Shown one piece after another: positions 1 to 14,600 of a stretch of DNA of 64,000 nucleotides. The notes beneath the pieces were generated by a model that saw only the letters and a program-made list of their open reading frames with translations, was not told the origin of the DNA and made no database searches. The stretch is from contig LR990048.1 in NCBI GenBank assembly GCA_905147135.1, positions 5,502,563 through 5,566,562 on the forward strand. Direction: 5' to 3'. This DNA is from Blastobasis lacticolella (lineage: Eukaryota; Arthropoda; Insecta; Lepidoptera; Blastobasidae). Within the stretch, counting starts at the first letter, position 1. Each line of letters starts with the position of its first letter. Position numbers and translations under genes: made by a program.

Positions 1-155
1 TTAGTCCGAAACAAACAGACAGACAAACCAAGTGTTTATTTACAAAACAAACGAACGTCAACCAACGAACTACCAAGCCAACAAACGAGGAAAGACGTCA
101 TCAACTCAAAACTGACACTATACCAATGACCGATAACTCGATGCTCCGCTGGTCG

Positions 156-1545
156 GTTTGCACCATGGACTTACTACCCAAAGGGACTCCGCACTGCTTT
201 GACTAAAACCGGGCAGAGCGAGAGTCACCATCGATAGTCCTTTGTCCCTTTCTAACAGTGTAAACATAATGTTATTGGCATAACCACCGTCAAGCGCGCT
301 CCACATGTTCGCCGAAACTTCCGGCGAAACTTTTGGCAGGACTTTGGTCGACCCTCTACATTCTCGCCTATTAGGGATGTGGTTGTGTCAAAACGCGCGA
401 CATTTTATCGATTCATCGGTGTAATATCAGTAATCTACTGTAAACAGGGTCACAGAGGTGATAGCACCTGCTCTACTGTAATTACTTGATCTACTAATAT
501 CCCGGATCATGGTCAAGAGTACCCCGAACCTGTTACGGGAAAAAGCGCTAGGAATATAAATATAAAATCGATCGAATCGAGACGACAACAAACTATCTCT
601 ACTTAGTCTATGAAATAGGCGAGACATGCCAAATATGCACGGGACTACACGAATACTCCCTCTACATTCTCGTGTTCCCGCGGAACTGTCCACATGTGGA
701 GCGCGCTTCATTCTAAATTGACAAGTGTCATGTTTGGTGTTGCCATTATTGGAGAAATATATTTACCGTGAATTTTGTATTATTATGGCGTAATCCGTAC
801 AATCCGAAAAGTAGTTGTCAAAATACCTTTTGATCTACTGAACGTTTCTCCGACAAACGTCGAGTCGACATAATTATCAACCTACGACTTTTTGTTCCAT
901 AAAACAGATAAAAGAGTTCGGTAACGATTTATCCTACAACACTAGTTCCTAAAGAGAAGTGATAGTACTCGTCGATATCTATATTTCGGGTGACAGCTGT
1001 CAAACTTAAAACTGTCATTTGAAATGTAGATCTCGATGAGTACTATTATATTACTCTAGGAACTAGTGTTGTAAGACCAATCGTTTCCGAGTTACAACAG
1101 TTCTAAGTTTGACAGCTGCCATCCGAAATGTAGATCTCGACGAGCACTATCATTTCTCTTTAGGAACTAGTGTTCTAGCACCAATAGTTTAGGAGTTATT
1201 GCAGTTTTAAGTTTGACAGCTGTCATTCGAAATGTAGATCAACAAGTACTATAATTTCTCTCTAGAAACTAGTATTTTAGGACCAATGGGTTCCGAGTAG
1301 TAGGGAATCCTTGGGCTGGACCCTGATGAAAATATGACCTTCAGATTGCACCCGGTCCGACTCTGCCTGGCCCTGATCGGTAGGTCGGTGTCCGCGCTAA
1401 GTAATAAAAGTAATTCGTAATTTGCATCAACAATGGTGGCAACACTAGAAAGGGACACAGGACTATCGATGGTGACTCTCGCTCTGCCCGGTTTTAGTCA
1501 AAGCAGTGCGCAGTCCCTTTGGGTAGTAAGTCCATGGTTTGCACA
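156..1545. repeat. Foldback-like element with ~100-bp inverted ends
   Basis: Positions 156-260 are a close reverse complement of 1441-1545, with only a few mismatches over about 100 bp. A shorter inverted pair sits inside (about 292-312 against 690-712). The interior carries the inverted plus direct 104-bp array at 896-1300. No transposase frame is visible. This resembles a foldback or composite MITE rather than a simple duplication. Confidence 0.6.
896..1300. repeat. ~104-bp tandem repeat, three direct copies and one inverted copy
   Basis: Direct copies start near 1006, 1107 and 1210. Each has a core with GACAGCTG, then AAATGTAGATC, then a CTAGTGTT-like block. The stretch at about 896-1008 is the same unit in reverse orientation, so the array starts as a palindrome and continues as a tandem. 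Confidence 0.65.
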
Positions 1546-1704
1546 CATGGATGAGCTTCCGCCAGCAGCGCTCGGGTGCCCTAAAAATGTTTTATAATCT
1601 GTATGGTGCCCTCCACCCTGGCACGATTGAGTCATGGTCTCGCCTGGAGAGCTCTCAGAGCGATACTGCAGACTTGTATAAATGTGGACAGACGAAGTTG
1701 ATGT

Positions 1705-1835
1705 TACAATCCCAATATTATAAATGCGAATGTAACTGTCTGTTACGCTTTCACGGCTAAAAGACTACTGCATCTATTTCGATGAAATTCGATATGGAGA
1801 TTGACATAGGCTACTTTTTTCCCCTCCACTCCCGC
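1705..1835 (+). mobile_element. Helitron/LINE-like lepidopteran repeat remnant
   Basis: The block AATATTATAAATGCGAATGT, a degraded TGTCTGTTACGC tract, then GATGAAATTCG and GACATAGGCTACTTTTTT is the order found at the start of a very common lepidopteran repeat. A fuller copy of the same architecture is at 63248-63992. Confidence 0.5.
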
Positions 1836-1927
1836 GGTAATGTGTACTGTGAAATCTTATAAAAAACATACCTACCGACCTAATTAAACTGTACATACCT
1901 TCATAGAAAGTTATGTTCTGCTCACAG

Positions 1928-4754
<2,827 letters not shown>

Positions 4755-4999
4755 ATATGAAACGAATAGATTACTGACGATGCAGACGGTTTAGGAAAAA
4801 CACTTGTATTTAAGCTTGGCGGGTATTCAAGAAAAAACATAACACAGGGTCAGTAACCTCGTTCTGACATTTTTCTCCGATTTCGAGACGCTCACGTAAA
4901 CACAGGCCCAGGCCCTGTGCAGCTATGTTTGTTCGACGATACTGTAGATATGTAATGTTAATCGTATGGTATAATCATGTATGTAAATGTTGTATAAAT

Positions 5000-5016
5000 A
5001 ATAAATGATAAATAAA
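5000..5016 (+). terminator. WDR13: WDR13 polyadenylation signals
   Basis: AATAAA occurs at 5000-5005 and again at 5011-5016, about 250 nt after the WDR13 stop, in an AT-rich context followed by a GT-containing stretch. This fits a short 3' UTR ending near 5030. Confidence 0.6.
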
Positions 5017-5029
5017 TGTTCGTGGACAA

Positions 5030-5265
5030 ATTCACACAGCGCCATCTAGCCCCAAACTAAGCAAAGCTTGTGCTATGGGTGCCAGATTACTGATAAACTA
5101 CTTAAATACTTTTTAAATATATACTTATTATACATAGAACACCCAGACCCGTAACAGAAATTAAAATTCATCATTTCAATTTCTGCCCGGCCGGGAATCG
5201 AACCCAGGACCTCTTGCGTGGCAGACCGGCTTGTTGACCACTGAACCACTCAGGTCGTCGTATAA
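5030..5265 (-). mobile_element. tRNA-derived SINE
   Basis: On the - strand the right end reads GAGTGGTTCAGTGGTCAACA (A-box-like) and then GGTCCTGGGTTCGATTCCCG (B box), the pol III promoter of a tRNA head. The body, with CGCCATCTAGCCCCAAACTA on the + strand, is familiar from lepidopteran SINEs. It sits between the convergent 3' ends of WDR13 and LMTK. Confidence 0.7.
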
Positions 5266-6438
5266 ATGAATCTCAAAGTGTTGTCAATTTGTAAATAATA
5301 AAATATTATCTTAAGTTATTTAAGTATTTTACTTGAGTTTTTACTACCTATCCTATTTTACAAAATGAATCCGTTATATAGACCAGCAACTAGGGAAACA
5401 GAATAACAGTCTTTGAGTCACAAGATTCATTAATTTTAATTTTTTTTCATAGAAATACTTTTAAAAGACTTGACATAGTCACAATATGAAAAAAATTCCA
5501 ATGCGTTCACATGCACTAAATACTGCCGACAGCTCATACAAATCAATAACAACTTACAAACAATAAATACCATAATGGACAATTCATTTAAATAATTCCT
5601 TGTATTTTTTTTGTATACATATAGAGGTGAATCAACTAATCCGATAGCCTGGCGAGATTTCCAAATACTGACGCTGCTGTCTTCGTAAAATTTGCGAAAC
5701 AAATATTTTACAACAACATTTTTATACTGCTGCGAAATCTAACCAAATAATTACACCCAGTACATTTTCCCTAAACTGTAACAAAATGAACATCTACCAA
5801 GTATTTACATCTGTACATTAACGAAAGAAAAGTTTCTAAAACAGTAAAAAATAATGTTCAGAACTATAAACATGTAGTACATAATTAATACAATTGATAA
5901 TTTTTCATTCAAATGTTTTCTTTTAATAGACATAAAATTATATTTACAGCCGTAACCAAACAACTAAAACGCGATGACATAAAATGAGAAAGAAATTGCA
6001 CATCAAATTGGACGTATTGCATATTACACGATGACGTAATTTAGTGGCACTCTTTGTAGCCAAAGCCCAAGGCGCGTGAGACCACCACATTCACAGGAGA
6101 AGTGCGCTTCGACCATTCATAATCCCTGTGATCTTCAAGTATGGGTAGAGTGACATTTCATTATAGTTTAAATAGCAATCTTAATGCAATGAAATTAAGT
6201 TGCAAATTACTTGCTTGAATAGAGTTTAAGGACGTTAATTTGTTGAACTTTTTTGCGAATCATTACCCTATCTTTGCTATGGGAAAAAATACAGAGACAC
6301 TAACCCAGTTCTTAATGGTCGCTTTTAGCCAGTAATTATATTTGTGATTAATGTAAACAGTGTGTTTCCCCGTGACTGATGTGTGTAAAGATTGAATATC
6401 AAATTGATACCTTCGTTTTCAACCGAGGAATTTCAACT

Positions 6439-6619
6439 GAAATTCAAGATCAAAAATGTAAACAAATTGCCACTATAAAAAATAAACCCAAGTGGTGGAA
6501 TTATCACATTCAAAATCAAATAAAATCATATGAATATTAAAAAAAAAATTAAATAATCCACCCCTTGGGTTTATTATTTATAGTGGCAATTTGTTAACAC
6601 GTTTGATCTTGAATTTTAT
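6439..6619. repeat. Long palindromic MITE-like hairpin
   Basis: Left arm 6439-6504 pairs with right arm 6553-6619: AATTCAAGATCAAA, ACAAATTGCCACTATAAA and AATAAACCCAA all recur inverted. Arms are about 66 bp with a short AT-rich loop. It lies where the LMTK 3' UTR should be. Confidence 0.75.
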
Positions 6620-7274
6620 CTCTGAGTTTAGACTGTTCTTGAATGGATGAATAAATCGCCGATTATCATAAAGTACACATAGACGGATTGAATCAGCCGT
6701 CTGTAAACGCACTTACAACCCAAAATGCGTGGTCTCAAACGATGTGAACTCTACCTATTAAAGGTTCAGTCAGCAACAGACATCTTGCATAAAAAAATAT
6801 TACATGTGAGTGAGAGCTGTTGAATTCCAAGGCTAATTGTAGAGTTTATAAGTTACGTCAGTTGCTGACTGCGCGACAAATACACAATGTCTCTATCACC
6901 ACAACTGGCTGGTTACATCTAATACTACTCTTATCTAATATAACATTTTACTTAACTAAGAATTGGCTTTTAACCTCAAATGTTGACACCGAAATGGTAA
7001 TTTAGATTATTTGTGATCCTCGAGGTTTACACTGATGGCTGATGCGTATTTACTTGTGCGTAAACGTATTGCCATTCTATGAATAGTTTAATTTAGACAT
7101 CGATCCGCGTTCGCACGTACCGGGCGGGCCGCGTCGCGCGAGGGAACCGTTCCGCGATCGCACGCCGGTACAACGTATTACATTACAATTTACGAGTAGT
7201 ATATTCTAAATTTCTAAGGACATCACGAAATCAGAGTTAAAAGTTTTACGTATCAAGAATCTAGCAAATACAGT

Positions 7275-7298
7275 GCGGGGCACCGGCGGGCGCCCCGC
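7275..7298. other. GC-rich hairpin
   Basis: GCGGGGC at 7275-7281 pairs with GCCCCGC at 7292-7298 around a 10-nt loop. It would lie in the LMTK 3' UTR, about 570 nt after the stop codon. Confidence 0.55.
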
Positions 7299-7712
7299 TA
7301 GGCCATTACTTTAATAACCATTATTTGGGATTGTAAAAGTATAAAGCAGTAGAGTTAGCTATAATAACCCCAATGGAAAGCATTATGTTACATTATTTTT
7401 ATAAGTTTAACAGTTATTTGTACCTTAGTTCTGTGTAAAGATCAAAATAATCACATGTGCTGCATTGATGACTTGAGCAGGTCACTCCTAGGCAACATAC
7501 AATTTCCGAATCCAACTTCCTGTATTCACTTACTCATCTATTGGACAATTCGTGATCAGATATGTATTTATTTATAGATAAATAAACGAAAATAACATAT
7601 CAGTGTCTATTGTCATCTTTTCGACGTCGGGGCTCGAACTCGCGAGCAGTCAGGTGAAACGAGCCCCCGGGAACCTTAAACATTAGTTATAAATATAATG
7701 GCGTAATTAGAA

Positions 7713-7748
7713 CGCCGGCGGCCCCTACGTGGCTACTGGCCGCCGGCG
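7713..7748. promoter_or_regulatory. Perfect 11-bp GC hairpin after the LMTK stop
   Basis: CGCCGGCGGCC at 7713-7723 pairs perfectly with GGCCGCCGGCG at 7738-7748, with a 14-nt loop. All stem pairs are G-C. It begins about 117 nt after the LMTK stop codon on the - strand. A role in mRNA stability, protein binding or transcription arrest is inference only. Confidence 0.55.
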
Positions 7749-7864
7749 GGTACGATACACGGCCGCCACTTCTACGATGACACACTATATCGTGGAGCGA
7801 TTCGTTCCGACACCGCGGCTCACTAGTTATAACCTATGGTAACTGTCCCACCACGAGCGCGGGT

Positions 7865-8640
7865 TTAGGACACGTGAGGGGTCTTGTTCCGCTCGAGGGT
7901 GGCCTTGGAGCTGCTCTCGATGCCGGAGTCCTCGTCGCCGCTGTCGGAGGCGGGGCCGCCCAGCTTCGTGGCGGGGGTCGGGGCCGCGTCCGGGGCCTCG
8001 GGCGCTTCGGCCATCTCCGGATTCTCCGACTCGTCGGCGCCGTCCTCCGAGTCGGTGAGTATTATTTTCTGCTCGGCGTCGCCGCCCCGGGCGCTCGTTT
8101 TCCCGAACGTGGAGAACGTCGGCTCGGAGGGCTCCGCTGGCTGCTCCGGGGGTGGGTCGGCGCGGCGAGGCTTGTCCAGAGCGAAGCTGAAGACTCGGGA
8201 GTGTCGCGGGGAGGGTACGTGCGGGCTGGGTGGCAGGTCGAGTTTTAGTTTGTCGCGGGTGTGTCTCAGGCCGCCGAGCGCTTCTCCCCCCGGGGAGCTG
8301 GGGCTGACCGATTCGCTGGAGCTGGCGCTGTCACCGCGCCATACTGTTGTTTCAACTTTTTTGAGGTCGTCGTCGGCTACCGAGCCGGGCGTGATGTCCT
8401 CCACTCCGGAGTCGGGAGTGGTGAGGTCCAGCGAGGGCAGGGAGGGGAGGGAGGGGGGTGTCGGGCGCGCGAGGACGGGCGGCTCGGGCGGCGGCGGGAA
8501 CTCCTCCGTATCATCGGAGAGCCGCCTCTCGAGCATCGGCTTCACGTGCATCCCGGGGAAGAACTGGCTGGTGGTGGACATTATGCCGAGGCTCTCGAAC
8601 GGCCGCGCCGACGACGATATGAAGAAGTCGTCGTCGTAAT
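7865..8640 (-). CDS. LMTK: LMTK exon 19: terminal coding exon
   Basis: Acceptor CCTCCGACAG. It opens DYDDDFFISSSARPFESLGI, then a proline-rich block (PPPPEPPVLARPTPPSLPS) that could bind SH3 or WW domains, several Ser-Asp acidic clusters, and ends NKTPHVS with TAA at 7865-7867. Extreme GC content produces long open frames on the + strand, which I reject. Confidence 0.87.
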
Positions 8641-11600
8641 CTGTCGGAGGAATGGGTTTTATTAGGAGCAGCAGATACTTGTGGGCGTGACGCTATGTGT
8701 ATGTAGTGGTGTGCTGTAAAGTACTTCAATACGCTACGGTTACGGTAACTGTTTACCATCAGGCGGGTCGTATCGTAAGCTTGTTTGCCACCTTAGTGGT
8801 ATTTAAAATAGATAAACTCTGTTTTTGAGTTTGTAATTATTAGGAAAGGGTAAGGTAGGGTAAAATAAGACACCAAGCGCACAAATCGCGCCCGGCTAGC
8901 TAGTAGTGTAATAAAAAGTGAATTGAAAGATATAATAGCTTCGATTCGTACCTGAGCCGAACGCGATCCCTTGCGGCAGCGGGTACATGTCGAGTGGCGA
9001 TCCGAACAGCTGTCCGTACCCCAGCGCCGCCTCCTCAGCAGCACGAGGGTCCCAGTCTGGAACACCGAATGAACAAATATCGTTGTAGCTGGTAAAGTGA
9101 TCCAATCTGGTCAGGTTCCCCTGTTAACAGGGTCGCGGAGGTCATAATCATAAATTTTCATTTGCAATAAACATGGTTTTACAAGAGATTGCATCTATAA
9201 CGAAACATGTACAACAGTACGAAAACATGTTCAGCGTGGCAGAATTACAGCATGCAAATATAATTGTCAAAATTTCCCGTTGAGATATTCATTTACTGTA
9301 TAAAGGGCTTGTTCACAGAGCCATTTCTGCGGTTTTTCTTGAATACAGTATTATGTAACACTTTAAGATGATACGGCAGCTAATTATCCTTTTTTTTGAG
9401 GCATTGCTAGATGGGGTGTCGCTTCACTGTAATTACCTGATCTGTCAAATCTTTGATCACGGTTAAGGCGGCAACCGAGCCCTAGCGCGCAAGAACACAA
9501 CCTGCTTTTAACCGACATTAACACCAAGATGCTCTTATTATGTAGCTGATGGTATTTCCTAGCGTGTCGTTAACAAGCTCCAAACTGATCTACATCATAT
9601 TGACTTCCTGCTGTCTGTTTTGGGAAGAGATCGGCACAAGGTCCTTCTGGGGTACAATACAATGTCTGTTTCCTAAAATATGTTTTTCCAGAAATGTTTG
9701 CTTTCTCAAAACATACGTTATCATAAAGTTTCTTTATAAAAATGTCTGTTTCTCAAAATGGTGGCATCCTAAAAAGTCTTCATTCATAAGTCTCCAGTTC
9801 TACAGACTTAACTGGCCATCCGAATCATCAAGAAGTCAATGAGTCCTCTAGAGGATGAGAGGGAGGGGTATTGCATTTGTAAGCATGGATTTAGTAAGCA
9901 TTCTCTTTAGTTTCGGTACTGTCGCTGTTGCTGGCGGTACTGCCGATGGTACCGGTGATACTATCGATGTTACTGGTGGTACTGTCGCTGTTACTGGTGG
10001 TAATGTTGGTGGTACTCACCGCAGTAGGTGGAGAAGTCCGGCAGGCAGGCGGCGGGCGAGTGCTCGGCGTCGGCCACTTCGCGCGGGTACTCGTACACGC
10101 AGTGGTACTTCTGCCGCTTGAATACTACCCGTTTCTTGTCTTGGGGCAACGTGTACTGAACAGGAAAGGCAATAATAAAAAATTCAGTCAAATCAAATTA
10201 CTATTGCAAGAAAAATAATTTGAGTAAGAAGGGTTATAAGCTCTAAGCTCGATTTGATGTTTTTCTACGTAGAGGAAATAGTGGAGTTATTTATCAATGC
10301 AACTTCAGTGTAAAGGCGTGTACAAGAGTGGAATAAAAACAGATCAGACGTTATGCTGTCTTTCGAGTGACCAATTCGCTTATCAATGGTACAAATATCA
10401 CCTCCGAAACCACGCAAAGGATTTTTATGCGGTTTCCACCATTTTTATCTTTCTCTTCCGGAAGGTTTATTTATTTATATGTATAATATATGCATATTAC
10501 AATAGAGAACACACGAAAACACCCGTACAAAGTCGGTCTGGGCCACTAGTAAAATACAAAAGGCAATTACCGAATGCGCCTGCAACGTCCTGAGCGCGGA
10601 CTTAGCCGGCGCGGCTCGGCAGTCCCACGAGGACGGCACGAACTCCACTTCGTCGCCCTCCGAGCCCGAGCCGGAGCCCGAGCCCGAAGCGGAGTCCCCG
10701 CCGTCGGCCGGCGCGTCCGGCGCCCGCGTGGACTCTCCACCGTTGTCTCCGTCACGCTGCTTTAGCAATATTAAACCTTATATCGCTGTAGTTAAGGACT
10801 AGTGAGGTTAGACTCGGCGCTGCGTCAAGCGGGTACTAGGGGCCGTTATAAGTTTCGATCGAGAGCGATGCAACGCCATCGGAGAGATTTGAAATGGAAC
10901 GCTTAGGCTGCCAATGTGATCTCCAAACAGTACAATCTGTGCTCCTCCAAAGTAAGAGCGAATAGACTGCTTATAGGCAAGAATTGTCTATTCTCGGCCG
11001 CATCGTCATTTACCGTCAAGTTAAAAAATTACATTTTGACGAGTTACTTTGTAATATTGTCTCATACGAAAGAGAGATATAGAGATAATGAAACGACAAA
11101 CAAGCGTCTAACGAATAACTCGCCATGACAGCGCATCTGTCGAAATGCGATGCATCGGACTCGATTGATTCTAAATCAGATAAGGGCGATAATAATATTA
11201 TCTTTTAGGGGTCAGAAGACTAATATGTCTGCTCGCTGCGTTTTGAACCCGTAACGGAATAACAGTTTCCGCTTGACACAGCGTGGTCCCTTAGTTAGGC
11301 CACGGTCTTGATGACAGCGGCGATGAGGCGACGGTTTGAAGAGCGACCTGCGCGTCTAGACATAACAATTTGTCAGATGTCACAGATTTGTTAGACGGGC
11401 AATAATTTTCCTGCATTAAGTGTGTCAATGAGGGTTATGACGATTTCAGATAGCGCTAGTGAGGCGTAAGGTCTGTTTTCAAAATACTGTCGTGCTATTG
11501 GACTGAATCAACTGCTGCAAAAAGACTAATCTATTCCAGCCAATGAGAGGGGTTTATTTTGATAGTAGACCTTACATCACAGTAACGCCACATCGTAGAT

Positions 11601-14600
11601 TTAGGATTTAGGTAGATTGGGACATCGCAAGATTTAGGAATTGCGAAAGCCCTCATTCGTCACTTACGGCAAACATCATGGCCGAGTAAAAGAGGACGCA
11701 CTATGCCACAACATTATACCTATTCATATTGGTTATAATCTATGCCATCAAAGCCGGCCTGTGTTGCAGGCAAAAATTGCAGTTAAAAATATTGCCTATT
11801 CAGAAGTTCCTTAGGAAAAATATCGTTACAGTATTGACATCACGCCCACTTATATACGTCGCTATACAAATATAAACGCGAATCCCATCGCGCGATATGT
11901 CTGCCGCAGCCGTCGTCGAAACCGTGGCCTTATTCATCTGTATTTCAGCGTGTTTGACTAGAGATGATTGTACGCAACAGATATGATTGGTGCTTAATTT
12001 GCTGAGTAAATAATGTCACCAAGATGTTTCAATTTACATTAAATATGTCGAGATATGGGACTAGAACATGATTGTGATGTCGTCATGATGTTACACAAGG
12101 TATATACATTACAACTAATGTTTTACAAGCCATGCAAACAAGCACATACAAAGCCGATATACATTTACCTTTTCACCTGCTTGGTTGCCAAAAGCGATGG
12201 GTGGCGATGATACATGATGTAACAAATGCTGAATCCGATTCCGACATACATACGAATGGGGTGCAATAAGCTGAAATCGTAACATTTTCCCAGCATATAT
12301 ATGGCATAGTAGTGAGATGATGTATAACTTGCAGTACTCGGCTATTATAGCAAACAGATGAAATATGACATAATTTTGAAGATGCAGTATCGGACCGACA
12401 CACCATATAATTTTATTTTTTGCAATTTCCGCCACCAAATACCTTTATATATTTAATTTCAGTTACAAACAGGTGGGCAGTCCATTCGATTTACAAGTCG
12501 GCGGTAAATAATTCGGGTAGTATGGCTACTCAAAATATCGTCTCTGTTGCACAAATCAAGTCTTGCACGACGAATAAAAAAAATAGATTATCAACAGAGT
12601 TCCGACTTCGTTTCAGTAAATACGAAGCCGAAATTAGCCCGAAGTGCATTATTTATTTACCGCTTTGTACTGCACTTGATGGATATGGATGGATGGCCAA
12701 TAAGTTAGCACAAAAGGTAAGGTACTCACGTGATCGAAGTGGGTGTTTGGCACTAGCGCGGTCTCGCGGCCGTCGCCGTCCTAGCGCGCCACAACACACA
12801 TTACAACCATGCACCACACCGACACCCAAATTGGGGAGTTTGCTGACATGTTGCCACGCAATAGTATGTACCGCGAAAAGATTATTAAGGAGCTAAATGG
12901 GCAATATTTTACTACAGTATGCGGCTGTAACACAGCGGCAGGACTTTTAGACTGTTAGGGCGCCGTAGGTTGTTTTACGTCATCAAGTGAAAGAAAAATT
13001 CCACTTCGCAGCGATAGTATAGACGTTTAGGAGACCCACAAAACGTCGGTCGGACCGTGCACAACTCGGCACAAAAAATATTTTTTTTTAGTTACCCACA
13101 CTTTTCGTAACGATAGTAGAGCTCGTCTAGTCTAAAATGACGCGCCCCACTACTTAGTTAGTTGATTTCGATGTGTGAGTGCAAATATTGATAACGACAC
13201 TTCATCTGTGTGGGAGCCAATGAACGACGCGTGTTCCTACGTTTGAATCTCACCGGCAACTGAATGACCAATTACGACGGCATTTGTATATGTATTGCGT
13301 CTTTTTTTTTAATTTGCTTGTGTGCGTTAATGCGCGTCATTTTAGATTAGACGAGGTCTACCTACATATCCCCTTCTGTGCCCGACGAACTGTCGAGCGC
13401 CCTGAACCTCCTCCTGGAGGCTCGGGACGACTCGACAGAGCCCCTCCCTGCCATTTCAGCGGCCCCCGTAGGCCCCCAATCCCAACCCACAGCAGCGGGA
13501 CCCCCTTCTGAGGACTCGCTATAAATTCTCCAGCGTATGCTCCGTAAGGAGTGACGTTGAGCGCACCCCGTCCCTACGGAGTATAGCATCCGATGAAACC
13601 TGAAAAGCCCTTATGGCTACAGGTGCTCCCAGGGGGTTTTTAGCACGTATGCGCCTAGGTTTTTTTTTGGCGAGTCGTGCATAACTCATGAGAGTTCACC
13701 TCCTCCCTCCCAACCACTATACCGGAGGGTGCCCATTTACTTTGCGTTGGGCGCAAAAAAAAAATTAATAATAAAAAGATCCTCTTCTGTTACTTTTATT
13801 TTTGGTGACTACAAGTTTAGGTAGACGTTTAGCGTCTACTATAGCTACAAAGTGAAATTGTTCTAGTACTCGATTATGTACGATAAGCTACGGCGTCCTC
13901 ACAGTCTGTTTGCTGGCAACTATTGAAAGACATTTTTCTATTGTTGTTTCAGCCGCATCATTTGGCGTAGGGCGTCCTTTCCACTTGACATGAAGTGATA
14001 TTGCAGCCACATATTACAGCAAGTCTCTTTTCGTCATTTTTGTACTACTAAGGGTATCACGAAAGAGGAAACAAGGAACATACTGTTGGTGAATTCTTCC
14101 TAGCATGCCTTATTCACTACACCGAATATCTCTCTCTATATTACTCTATCAGTTGCTGATTTAAGTCCAATTGTTAATTCGCCTATCTTAAAACAGAGGC
14201 AATGTTTTCTAACGCTAGCACATGTCAGCAATACTCCTGAATTGTTATAAACTAAGTAAGTAATCTAGTTTAAATTACGGCAAAGGACCAAAACATTTCG
14301 ATTATAAAAGCGTAGATCGACAAAAAGCGATAGATCAAGAACAGAGACTACAGTAGGTCCAATACCATTTCCAAGTTAATTAAGTTTTATTGACATTTGG
14401 TTTTATTCTATTGAGTACATGAGAAACTGAAAAACTTGCGAATCAGGAGTTTCGATTCAAAAAATGGATTTCAGTCGCTCACTCAATCAAAGTTATTATA
14501 AATACGCAAAATATTTACACACAATCTACGGGAGGAAATTATTCAGAACTGACCTTCCAAATAAATTCACCGCTAGACGAGTTGCTGGATTGCGACTCTG

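Larger units (their letters stand above)
1..1927. other. Repeat-rich stretch upstream of the first visible WDR13 exon
   Basis: I find no convincing coding exon here. The short open frames are not bounded by credible splice sites and overlap repeats. The stretch contains a large inverted-repeat array and a Helitron-like remnant, listed separately. A dispersed motif near 470-510 also recurs near 9420, 18640 and 51990. Because the exon at 1928 starts in mid-codon, this is most likely a WDR13 intron; missing N-terminal exons should lie to the left of the window. Confidence 0.5.
5266..7864 (-). other. Presumed LMTK 3' UTR and downstream region
   Basis: No coding exon is supported here. The stretch follows the LMTK stop on the - strand and is AU-rich, with several TTTATT (AATAAA on the - strand) candidates, for example near 6569 and 7570. 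I cannot decide which is used. It contains one long palindrome and two GC-rich hairpins listed separately. GC-rich islands at 7095-7165 and 7620-7770 stand out against the AT-rich rest. Confidence 0.45.

Noticed and set aside
896..1300. CRISPR-like array
   Set aside because: Repeats are adjacent, diverged and partly inverted, with no spacers, in a eukaryotic genome.
5170..5262. Functional tRNA gene on the - strand
   Set aside because: A and B boxes are present but the body continues into SINE sequence and the stems do not pair as in a tRNA.
7874..8665. Long open frames on the + strand opposite LMTK exon 19
   Set aside because: They mirror a GC-rich coding exon on the - strand, have low-complexity composition and lack similarity and splice logic.
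12420..12896. 158-codon + strand open frame
   Set aside because: It spans LMTK exon 15 on the other strand and intron on both sides, with no similarity and poor composition.
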